This document shows, one piece after another, positions 33,968-43,091 of a DNA stretch of 64,000 nucleotides. The stretch lies in NCBI GenBank assembly GCA_010909165.1, contig VJWM01000019.1:1116001-1180000 (forward strand). Direction: 5' to 3'. Position numbers and translations under genes: made by a program. A model generated the notes under the pieces. That model saw only the letters and a list, made by a program, of their open reading frames with translations. It was not told the origin of the DNA and did not search any database. The number at the start of each line of letters is the position of its first letter. Position 1 is the first letter of the stretch. This DNA is from Anthoceros angustus. Taxonomy: Eukaryota > Streptophyta > Anthocerotopsida > Anthocerotales > Anthocerotaceae.

Positions 33968-34501
33968 TCAATCAGAGGCATATGTCTGCTGTTTCTTCCC
34001 CGGGCTGCTATCCTCCGCAGAAGAAGAAGATGCCACAATTCCAAACTTGGCTCCAGCTGCAGGTCCAGCAAAGGCGGAGGACCTGTCTGACGCCTCAGGT
34101 TCGAGAAAAGGACTAGGGCAAGAAGGATCGTATTCTGCTTCAGCTTCGTCTTCACTCCTCGGAGGCCACCTCCTTTCGGCATGCACCGGCTTAGCAGTGG
34201 ATCCAGTCGGCCCTGGGTACGGAGAACTAGAACAGCTCTCCTCATCAGCCTCCCTCCCAGCAATCACTATATCTCCAGCTAGCGCTGCATCGGACTTTCC
34301 CTCCACCTCCTCCACGACAGGCAAACCCCTGCACGTATGGACCTCCTCGCTCGCTTTGAGTTCATCCAGCTTCCCATAACCAGCATAAAACCCGCCAACG
34401 CGGAGAGGAAGGGAGACGATCAGCTCCTGTCCCTGTATACACAGCTTCATGCCCGACTTCCGACCTGGCTTCCAATTCACCCATGAATACGTTCGCGACA
34501 T
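33968..34501 (-). CDS. Unknown protein family, member B
   Basis: An open frame of 177 aa from the ATG at 34501 (MSRTYSWVNWKPGRKSGMKL). It shares with member C a collinear series of blocks: YSWVN, LIVSLPLR(V/L)GGF-AG, LDELK/LDDLK, ALAGD, DEESCSSSPYP-PT, AKPV, ASDRSS-FAGP and SPGKKQ at the C-terminus. It shares the first half with member A. Composition is acidic and Ser-rich after residue ~60. Because B and C differ in many positions but remain open and collinear, constraint on the protein is plausible. It could also be recently dead. It sits inside the tandem duplication, and no flanking exons are identified. Confidence 0.5.
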   Translation of the reverse strand: MSRTYSWVNWKPGRKSGMKLCIQGQELIVSLPLRVGGFYAGYGKLDELKASEEVHTCRGLPVVEEVEGKSDAALAGDIVIAGREADEESCSSSPYPGPTGSTAKPVHAERRWPPRSEDEAEAEYDPSCPSPFLEPEASDRSSAFAGPAAGAKFGIVASSSSAEDSSPGKKQQTYASD

Positions 34502-34711
34502 GCCGAAAGATGCGGCATGTACAGGCGCCCGACAATACCGCTGCTCCAACTTGCGCTTTGTGCCTGCACAGGATCAAAAACCCACAACCACCGCCCACGT
34601 AGCGCTGGAAGAAGACCAGGAGGAAAGTCGGACCATTAGGGCATAATCGACTCAGAATGTATCTAGTCCATCGCCCAAGAGCTCCATGGCCAAGAGGAAC
34701 GCAACTATTCG

Positions 34712-34935
34712 GGATGTGATGACATTTGGTAAGTATTCCTGTTGTGGTCTTGATTAGTAAAGCACGTTCAGCCTGGGAAACAAAGTGTATGCTTACCTCG
34801 GTAGGTGCCGAGTTTGGCCTGCTCAAATGTTACGGTGAGGAACGTCATGCAACGTTGCCGAGTCAGGAGGAACCGATGAGGTTGTGTCCCTCCGGCAACG
34901 AGAAGCAAGAAGTTCACAGACTTCACACTCGGCCT
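34712..34935 (+). pseudogene. PHD-finger gene fragment, copy 1
   Basis: About 220 bp resembles part of the intact PHD gene at 43-46 kb: the end of its CDGIS exon, the donor GTAAGTATTCCTGTTG, the whole intron (gcctcggtaggtgc, ctgctcaaatg), GTGAGGAACG, and then a jump to the LPSQEELMTLCPSDNEKQE region of a later exon. The zinc ligands are gone. It is a captured, rearranged fragment. Confidence 0.75.
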
Positions 34936-36059
34936 TGCTCCTAACACATGTTCTCAGCCATCTTTCGGGACGCCATACACCAGTCGAACAATCGTTGGAG
35001 CATACAGTCTAGAATTGCCATACGCATGGCCAGCGCACTAAGCTGTGCCTACACCACTTGCGTAGTAGTACTAACCACAGGCCTTCAGACAGCTTTCAGA
35101 TCCACAATACCGTCATGGACATGCCCACAATCCTCCTACGTAGGCTTCGGGAGCAGATTGTCTCTCCAACTCGTAGGTGAGCTTGGCTGTGTCTTACACA
35201 CTACATTCATAAAATCAGTCAGTCAGGGTGTCGAACTTGACAGGTGTACAATGCATCCCTGTATATCGCACCCTGCTCCCTCACTCCTGCTCATGCTTAA
35301 TCTCGCCTCTGCGATGAGCAACTGGGACAGCCTACATAGTTGTTGGTTCGGCCTCATCACAGAATCATCGAAGTTGTATATGTTCGGCCACGTCATTACA
35401 GCCATTTCCACTTTGCGTACCTCCGGCCTCACCTGGTGAGGTGAGAGAGCTAAGCAGGAGCAAGATGACTGATCGTCGTTCTCCTTGCCCCGGATCCACC
35501 TACGGCTTACGACTTCCTGTTGCAGAGAGAATTCAAATTAATGCTCACAGCTCTCAATAGCGGACGGCTCGAAATTCATCATTCTCACCAATTGCTCCAA
35601 GTCATGTTTGCTCTCGAGCTCCCATAATACCGACAGGCAGCCTGAGTTAATCAGGGCAGTAATCGACGCGCTCATATTCTCTGCTGTACATGAAATCACA
35701 CTTTTACACTCAAACAAACGCCTGCAGTATTCAATTTTTCTCGGTCCAGGAGATTGCAACGAGCAGAGGGCTCACAGGCAGCTAACTCAGATCTTCTTGG
35801 TTTTCGCATTAAGAAATGCACAGCTTTTCCAGCAGAATACTGGAGCACACTATCAGAAATGTAGCACACATTTTTCCTCCGGCCACCCTGAAAAGCCAGC
35901 CCTGACAAACCGATACGACGGCCTAGCAAAAGGCAGAGAACCGAATGAGAGCCGAATTACAAGCACTCCACAGCATAGACAGGCCAAAGGCACGCAGCAC
36001 CTTCAGGCCAAGTACTCCACAACACCGCCGAGCCAGAGGCATGCGGCACCTTCAGGCCG

Positions 36060-36180
36060 AGTTCGGCTCTGGCTTCGAAACATGCCTTCTAAGGCATGTT
36101 TCAGTTCGCCATATCTTGCATACCCAGATATCAGGGCATTCCATGTCATCACATCCTTTGTGGCCTTGCTGTCGAGTCAC
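36060..36180 (-). pseudogene. PPR protein fragment
   Basis: The minus-strand frame reads KDVMTWNALISGYARYGELK, a textbook PLS-class pentatricopeptide motif, then loses similarity. It covers only about one repeat, with no start and no other PPR repeats beside it. Confidence 0.8.
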
Positions 36181-36259
36181 TGCGACGCAAAAGTGAAAAA
36201 CGACCGGAGGCCGAGGCCAGTGTATGAGTACTAGCAGTTTCCACTCTCTCACCGGGCCA

Positions 36260-36553
36260 CTGTTGCAGGACTGCTTCCACCAAGCTGGAGATCGGGTCTT
36301 GGGATTCTGGATATTCAATTGGGACTTGGGATTCTGGATATTGCAATAGCCTGTCATGCTTCCTCAAATCAGGATCACCGAACACAGCCCACCTGTGGAC
36401 GCCGCACAAATGCGAACAACATCCAGAAAAACTACTTACTTGCAAGTTGTCAGCTTGATCCACAATAGTGCCGGCCGCCCACCATTTCGGTGTAGAGCCA
36501 GAGGCAGCTCGGTAGTGGGTGCCCGTCCAGTCCATCATCGGCGCCACAGTGCA
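36260..36553 (-). pseudogene. tRNA-dihydrouridine synthase (DusA-type) fragment, copy 2
   Basis: It reads CTVAPMMDWTGTHYR and then is frameshifted: the LYTEM segment lies in a second frame and TIVDQADNLQ in the first, as expected for DusA with a small deletion. A GTAAGT donor follows DNLQ, and a later piece (GDPDLRKH) fits the next exon. It retains features lost in copy 1, so both copies descend from an intron-containing gene. Non-functional. Confidence 0.75.
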
Positions 36554-37151
36554 CTGAAATCTAAGCTCTGTCACCTGAGCTCAGTGCTACATTTCCCATG
36601 CTCCACGAGATGCATGTTTCGGCGCTGGATCCCCTGAACCAATGAAAACTATACCATATACAGAGCCTGTTGTTTGAATTAAACCTTGCAAGCGTTAGAA
36701 TTTTTGTAGTCAGGAGAGCGCGCAGAGACAGTCGTGATATGATTCAAGCGGACTTCAACCACTCGAGCTCCTTGACAGCTGTTCGAGCATCAGACCCACT
36801 GTTTTGGCTCGTATCTTAGCTTAGCTTGCATCCTCCCGCAACTGGGCAGGAGTTGCAAGCTGCGAACGATTTCTTATTTTCTCACAACCTTCATCCTACG
36901 ATCGGGCGATGAAGCATCCGGGCACCAAAACGGACACGGGATAGAAAACCGTGATTGTGAAACACATCGAAAGCTTGGAGAAAGATAGAAAGGGCCCCTC
37001 TCTCCCTACGTCTGTATTAGTACGCCATAAAAGCCAGCATAGAAAACAGCAAAGAGTTTCAACACTACTCTTGGATGAGGGGCACAGAAGTTGTTGGAAC
37101 CTCGGAGAAGGACACAGGCTGTTCCACACCCGGACCCATGCATCAGACATA

Positions 37152-37787
37152 TCAGGAAGGGAAGCAAAAGCATGAGGTACCCCCTGGCTTCCCTTCCACA
37201 TCGCTATCAAGAGAATGCTGTTTCTTCCCGGGGCTGCTATGCTCAAAGGTGCTGACACATCTCGCACGCTTCTTATCTGTCATATTTCCAAACTCGGCAC
37301 CAGGTCCAGCGAAGGTGGAGGACCTGTCCGACGCCGCAGCTTCGCCAGAACGGATAGGGCAACGAGGATCATGTTCTTCTTCGTCGTAGTCTTGGTCTTC
37401 AGTCCTCGGAGGACGCACAAAGCGTCGGGAAGGCCGTCTCCTTGCGGCATGCACCGGTACCGGCTTAGCAACGGATGCAGTCGGCCAAGGGTACGGGGAA
37501 CTAGAACAGCTCTCCTCATCATCCTCCCTCCCAGAGTCTTCAATCTCTAGATCTCCAGCTAGCGCTTCATGGGGCTTTCCCTCCCCCTCCTTCACGAGAG
37601 GCGAAATCCAGCCCGTCAGAACGTCCCCGCTCACTTTGAGATCATCCAGCGTCTCATGACCAGCATGAAATCCGCCAAGGCGGAGAGGAAGGGAGACGAT
37701 CAGCTTCCCCTTATCTGGCTGCATGGACAGCTCCAAGCCCGACTCCAGACTGGGGCTCGAATTCACCCATGAATACGTTCGCGCCAT
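37152..37787 (-). CDS. Unknown protein family, member C
   Basis: An open frame of 211 aa from the ATG at 37787 (MARTYSWVNSSPSLESGLEL), the tandem-duplicate partner of member B. The core SLPLRLGGFHAGHETLDDLK, the DEESCSSSPYPWPTAS block, a basic Arg/Pro-rich stretch (RRRPSRRFVRPP) followed by an acidic run (YDEEEHD), ASDRSSTFAGPG and SPGKKQHS are seen in order. It is longer than B by insertions in the middle and at the C-terminus. No known domain is recognised. The 'basic then acidic' pattern might suggest a nuclear or nucleic-acid-associated protein, but this is only composition. Confidence 0.5.
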   Translation of the reverse strand: MARTYSWVNSSPSLESGLELSMQPDKGKLIVSLPLRLGGFHAGHETLDDLKVSGDVLTGWISPLVKEGEGKPHEALAGDLEIEDSGREDDEESCSSSPYPWPTASVAKPVPVHAARRRPSRRFVRPPRTEDQDYDEEEHDPRCPIRSGEAAASDRSSTFAGPGAEFGNMTDKKRARCVSTFEHSSPGKKQHSLDSDVEGKPGGTSCFCFPS

Positions 37788-38084
37788 GCCGAAAGAAGCG
37801 CCCGACAATACCGCTGCTCCAACCTGGATGCCTGGATCAGAAACCCACAACCACCGCCCAGACCACGAGGAAAGTCGGATTATTCTTAATTAGGGCATAA
37901 ACAAATCGGAACATACCTAGTCGATCGCCCGAGAGCTCCAAGAGGAAAGCAACTCTCCATTCGGGATGTGATGGCATCAGTCAGAGGTAAGTATTGTTGT
38001 GGTCTCGATGACACTGGGCATAAACAAATCGGAACATACCTAGTCGATCGCCCGAGAGCTCCAAGAGGAAAGCAACTCTCTATT

Positions 38085-38265
38085 TGGGATGTGATTGGCA
38101 TCAGGTAAGTATTGTTGTGGTCTCGATGTCACTGGGAAACGAAGCGTGTGCTTACCTCGCTAGGTGCCGATTTTGTTCTGCTCAAAATATTTCTGTGAGG
38201 AACTCGGACAGCGAGAAGCAAGAAGTTCACCGGCTCCACACTCAGCCTTGCTTCTAACACGTGCT
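38085..38265 (+). pseudogene. PHD-finger gene fragment, copy 2
   Basis: It repeats the fragment at 34712: gtgattggcatcag|gtaagt, the intron-like stretch, ctgctcaaaatat, gtgaggaact, then gcgagaagcaagaag. It is shorter than copy 1 because of an internal deletion. Confidence 0.7.
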
Positions 38266-38767
38266 CTCAGCCATCTCTCGGGACGCCATACACAAGTCGA
38301 TCAACTGTCGGACCATATAGTCTAGAACTGCCATACTCATGGCTAGAGCATGCACCACGCTGTGCCTTTACCACTTGCGTAGTAGTACCAACCACATGCT
38401 TTCAGACAGCTTTCAGATCCACAATTCCGTCTTGGACACGCCCCCAGTCCTCCTGTGTAGGCTTCAGGAGCAGATTGTCTCTCCAACTCGGAGCTGAGCT
38501 TGAGCGCTGTTTTTTACAAATCGGTCAGTCAGGGTCTCGAACTTGACTAGGTGTACAACATATCGCAACCTGCTCCCTCACTCCTGCCCATGCTTAATCT
38601 CGCCTCTGCGATCAGCAACTGGGACAGCCTACATTGCTGTATGTTCGGCCTCATCACTGAATCATCGAAGTTGTATGTTCGGACTCGTCGTTACAGCCAT
38701 TTCCACTTTACGTACCTCCTGGCTTACGCTGCCATCACTGTACATTCCTCTCTCTGGCACATGCCGG

Positions 38768-38820
38768 CAGCTTACCACATACCCTGTAGGTATGTGGTAT
38801 ACAGGGTATGTGGTAAGCTG
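38768..38820. repeat. Perfect 21-bp inverted repeat, 11-base loop
   Basis: CAGCTTACCACATACCCTGT plus A is followed, after an 11-base loop, by its exact reverse complement. It is present only in duplication copy 2. The loop itself repeats part of the arm (ggtatgtggta). Confidence 0.95.
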
Positions 38821-39034
38821 TAGGTATGGGGCAAACTGCCCTTCATACAGCTCCTACTGGACCTGGTCATTTGAGATGAACGGCCGGAACAGGAAAGTTG
38901 GCTCTTGAGTGTGCCTGTTTCTCACCTTGCTAGAGAGAACCGAACACAGCCATGACAAGCACTCCACAGCATTGACAGGCCAAAGGCATGCAGCACCTTC
39001 AAGCCAAAGGCATGCATGCGGCACCTTCAAGCCG

Positions 39035-39190
39035 AAGGCATGTTTCAGTTCACCACATTCTTTCAGTTGGCCACATGTTGTACATGTCCACCAGGCAGAT
39101 GCCCACCTTTACGTTATCCAGCAGTCCTCTTTCAACAATTAGTTCAACAATCTGTAAGGCACCAGTTCTTGCACTGGCATTCCGAAGCCA
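39035..39190 (-). pseudogene. PPR-like fragment
   Basis: The minus-strand frame shows a VGICLVDMYNM segment, the diverged form of the PLS motif VGTALVDMYAKCG, preceded by IVERGLLDN. It decays into stop codons and partly aligns with the PPR piece at 36060 in duplication copy 1. Confidence 0.55.
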
Positions 39191-39639
39191 AACAGAAGTA
39201 ACACGATCAGCCAAAATGAGGCCATCCTATTCTGTTCATAACTTCTGTCAAACTTAATGCGGAGACGTTGCAGGCAGCCAACCCTTTGGGCTCACTACTT
39301 TGGTCATATGCTGTCCTGGTCCACATGTATCCGACTACGATCTACTTTGGAATTGCAGTCCGTGGCATTATAGCACTGCACAATGCTAGGTCCATGTCCA
39401 AATGATCTCCTTTGGACAATTATACAGCACTGCACTATGCTAGGTTAAGCACATGCATCCAAATCGGAATAAAGACAAGAACATCCGCAATCTAACACTA
39501 ATTTGGCTCGCATACAAGTCAGATTGATCACTGTCTTACCATGGCTCATGGATCCTTTTCCATTCAACGGAACAAAAGCCAAGCTTATAAATGCCGAGTT
39601 CATGCACTAAGTACCACCTCCACCACAAAGTGGCAACAC

Positions 39640-39860
39640 CAATCGTATAGCACATGCAGAGAGGCCTTGTGCTCTCGAGAGAAGCCCCAATCTTTGAGCT
39701 GTTGCTCGTAGAATACCCAACAATGAGGGCAAACTTGTCACCACATCCCTTGGTGCCATGTTATCAAAAACCTCGCATGCATCCTCTAGTTCAACACATT
39801 CACCATACATGTCCACCAGGCATGTCCCCACCACTACGTCCTCTAGCGGTCCCCTTTCAA
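39640..39860 (-). pseudogene. PPR protein fragment (PLS class)
   Basis: It reads VGTCLVDMYGECVELEDACE and then VFDNMAPRDVVTS, a clear PLS-type pentatricopeptide repeat, followed by a degenerate tail and a stop. No neighbouring repeats. A 40-60-bp duplication (cctctagcggtcccctttca) adjoins at 39838-39930. Confidence 0.8.
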
Positions 39861-39929
39861 CAATGAGTGAAGCTAAGCCCCACCACTACGCCCTCTAGCG
39901 GTCCCCTTTCAACAATCACTGAGTGTAGC

Positions 39930-41130
39930 TAAGCCCCACCACTACCGTACCGAGGGATGATTTGGCATTAATTAATTAAAATTCAAAAATTATTACACTT
40001 AAAATCCTAAATATGTAAAAATTTATGAGTTTAAGATACCAAAAACAAGGAAACTAGGGTTTATGTGGAAATTTAGGGCGTGTATAGAGGAGGTCTATAT
40101 ATATCCATTAGTTCTATATGGATACCTAATATTTTAATAAATATTAAAATTTGATTTAAAATTATATAAATAATTTTATAAAATAATTATTTCGGCATTA
40201 TCCTGTTGAACCACCCCTCGGGATACGGTAGTTCATCTACCTATGCATATTTGGAACTATCCTTCCAAGTAAGTAATCTTTTGCTCTAAGAATTATATAT
40301 GATTACACCTAGTCATACGTTTAGTTCTTTGCTCTAAGAATTGCAGGGATCACATCTTACCTTACTTTTATAGTTCACAACCTCCTCTAAGAATTTTATA
40401 GATTATATTTAGTTATACTTTTAGCTCTTTGTTTTATATGTGCTCATATCTAAGCATACTTTTAGTCGAAGAATGGATAATGCATACTTTTAATCATACT
40501 TTTACTAACATCCTTGAGGGAATATACCGGTGCAGGCTTCCTTTTTTGTATTTTTTGGACCTTCCACGTGCTAGAGTCGAAGGTTGAAGGAGGAGAAGCA
40601 TGCGGACGAGAGCACACACCAAGCAATTGTTGGAAGGGTTCTGCCACTTTCTCTCGTCCGGTCAGCATTGCCACGAGGGAAGAATGCACTGCGGTGCGTT
40701 TCCTTGGCGGTAGTGGCCACGGGGCTCCGGAATTGGAAGTCAGTCGAACAGGCTGGTAGAAAGGAAAGGAAAGGAAACGAAAGGAAACGAAAGGAAGGGA
40801 AAGGAAACAAGAAACAGACAGTACGGTTGAGCCATGTTCGGTGTCCTGCTCTGCACTCCAGAGCACCGGCATGTGCAGCCTGGATTCCTCCAATTTCACC
40901 TTGGTGGGTCCAGAACCAGAAGCCCAGCCGAGCCCACTCCTTGCAACCGTGAAGTTGCCTCACGCCTGCTGCGCCATAAGATGCATGGCAAGCAGCTGGG
41001 TTCCCGAGCCGACCCGGGATGTGGATATATGTGACGGCTCCGGCTCCGGCTCCAGGTCCAGCTCCAGTTCCAGTCCCGGCTCCCGTCCACATGGGCCCGG
41101 CCTCGGAGTCGCTGAAACGCGATTGCCGCA
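39930..41130. other. AT-rich spacer, then GC-rich leader with (AAAGG)n and GGCTCC-type repeats
   Basis: 39.95-40.5 kb is AT-rich with ~85-bp imperfect repeats (tttgctctaagaatt). 40.75-40.81 kb is an aaagg microsatellite. 41.03-41.09 kb is a (c)tccgg/tccag hexamer run just upstream of the next gene. No coding sequence is recognised. Confidence 0.4.
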
Positions 41131-42744
41131 ATGGCGTCCCAGGGGAGCGGGCGGAGGCAGGAGGGAGCGGGCCAGCGCAAATTGGGCAAGTCTCGGTGGA
41201 GTCTGAGGCACCGGGTGCTGGGATTTGTGGGCTTGGGGGTGTCGATTCTTCTCGTCCGGATCGCGCTGTGGCTGGCCGGCGCCGGCGCCGGCGCGCTGGC
41301 TGCTGATTCCCGGCTCTTGATGCCCGTCTTGCATGGGCAGGCCCGGAGGGCGAGCCTGAAGGAGGAGGCGGAGATGGGCGTGGGACGTCTCACGCCCCCC
41401 TCTAGAACGGCGGATGCGAACATGAGCGTGGAGAGCCGAGGTGGGATTGGGATTTGGTGGGTTGTTGTGTTTCTTGGTGGAATTCTTGGGAAGGATTGTT
41501 GGGAAGTTTTTTCTCTGGGATTGAGGGGTGCTGGTGTTTGTGGGCGATTGAAGGGGTTGTGGAGGAAGAGGTTCCCGGGGGGAGCATCGACGGAGAGCCG
41601 TACCACCACCCGCAGGTGCTGCGCCGGGACTATGAGGAGATGGTGAAGACGCTCAAGATCTTCGTCTACCCGGTGAAGGAGGATGAGCCGTACAGGGACA
41701 TTCTGGAGCCGGTGGAGGAGGAGCCCACCGGGAACTACGCCAGCGAGAGCTACTTCAAGAAGCTGCTGCTCAAGAGCGACTTCGTCACTACAGATCCCCG
41801 GGAAGCGCATCTCTTCTTCATGCCCTTCTCCATAGCCAGGATGAGGCATGACCGGCGGATCGGAGTGGACGGGATCCAGGATTTTGTGAGGGATTATGTG
41901 GAGGGCATCAGGCAGGAATGGCCGTTCTGGAATCGGACAGGGGGTGCAGACCACTTCTACCTGGCCTGCCATTCCGTGGCCAGAGATGCCATGAAGAAGG
42001 CGATGGACGTGAGGGCCCATGCCATCCAGCTGGTTTGCTCCTCCAGCTACTACTTGCAGGGGTTTGTTCCCCATAAGGATGCCTCTGTGCCCCAGATCTG
42101 GCCCAGGAAGGACGGGGCGCCGGGTGCCGAGTCGGAAGAGCAGAGGTGCATGTTGTTTGCATGCGCTGCAAAGCCTTGGATGATACTGCATGCGATTTCG
42201 AGTGTGATCATGGTCATGGGCGGTGCTTGATGTTATGTCATGTCATGTCGTGTGCAGGAAGGTTCTTGCGTTCTTTGCTGGAGCAGGGAACTCGCCTGTG
42301 CGAGCGGCTCTTGTCAAGAGATGGAAGAATGACGAGGAGGTGAAGGTGTATCGGCATAGAATACGCAGTCCCTATAACCAAGCCCTTCTCACAAGCAAGT
42401 TCTGCCTGCATGTCAAGGGCTTTGAAGTGAACACAGCTCGGGTCGCCGACGCCATCTACTACGGCTGTGTTCCAGTGATCATAGCCAACCACTATGATCT
42501 TCCTTTCAACGACATTTTAGATTGGGCCAAGTTCTCTGTGGTAGTTACCACTGCAGACGTTCCCTTCCTCAAGCAAATCCTCAAGGACATTGGGGGGGAA
42601 CAGTACCGCAAATTGCACAAAAACGTGATCAAAGTGAAGAAGCATTTCATCTGGCATGAGACGTCTCAACCATATGATGCGTTTCATATGCTCATGTACG
42701 AGCTATGGTTAAGACGATATGTGCTGAGGTATACAGTGTTTTGA
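41131..42744 (+). CDS. Exostosin-type glycosyltransferase (GT47)
   Basis: A type II Golgi membrane protein of the plant GT47 (exostosin-like) family, which transfers sugars onto cell-wall polysaccharides or glycoproteins. Exons 41131-41440, 41569-42145 and 42258-42744 join in phase to about 457 aa. After a short basic N-terminus, residues about 27-50 form a single hydrophobic anchor (VLGFVGLGVSILLVRIALWL). The catalytic region has KIFVYPVKEDEPY, the SYFKKLLLKSDFVTTDPREA block, HLFFMPFSIARMR, WPFWNRTGGADHFYLACH, FFAGAGNSPVRAALVKRW, SKFCLHVKGFEVNTARVADA and YYGCVPVIIANHYDLPF, all characteristic of the exostosin fold. The first intron's acceptor (GGAAG) is weak. The acceptor substrate cannot be told from sequence. 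Confidence 0.9.
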
Positions 42745-43091
42745 ATGTATCTACAACTCCTGCTTGCACGGCGCATCTCATGTGTATTCTTGTCCACAGT
42801 ACTCATCTAAATTCTGCCCTGAACCCACACTTCGAATGTCATCTTGTCGAAAGCAGTCTTGTCAGAGCATGACGGCTCAGCTCCCCCGTCATAAATTATA
42901 ACTTTTTCACTGACCAGTTCCAAAATTTCAGCGCCTACTAAGGTATGGTACACCTCTGTTCCTCTGTCAGCGTCATCAAGGGAGAAGAAATTTCCAGCCT
43001 GAAGGAATCTAGATACCTTTCACCGGTTTCAGAAACTCCAACATAGAGCGATTGGATTCTAGTATACAGCAGCTCGCACCTCGTTCCAAGC

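Larger units (their letters stand above)
32830..36150. repeat. Segmental duplication, copy 1 (~3.3 kb)
   Basis: Collinear with 36180-39190. Paired anchors are caggccaaggccagtgtatg-like at 32850/36208; tccatcatcggcgccac at 33195/36533; cgatgaagcatccgggcaccaa-like at 33700/36907; and cagtcgaac/agaattgccata at 34980/38290. Spacing is 3.2-3.36 kb throughout. The copies have diverged by many substitutions and indels. The block holds a DusA fragment (-), family member B (-), a PHD-gene fragment (+) and a PPR fragment (-). Confidence 0.85.
36180..39190. repeat. Segmental duplication, copy 2 (~3.0 kb)
   Basis: The second copy of the block at 32830-36150, with the same order of DusA fragment, family member (C), PHD fragment and PPR fragment. 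It has its own ~120-bp internal tandem duplication at about 37896-38135 (gggcataaacaaatcggaac) and a long perfect hairpin at 38768. Confidence 0.85.

Noticed and set aside
40896-42191. A 431-codon minus-strand ORF opposite the glycosyltransferase
   Set aside because: Antisense shadow of conserved GT47 exons in GC-rich DNA.
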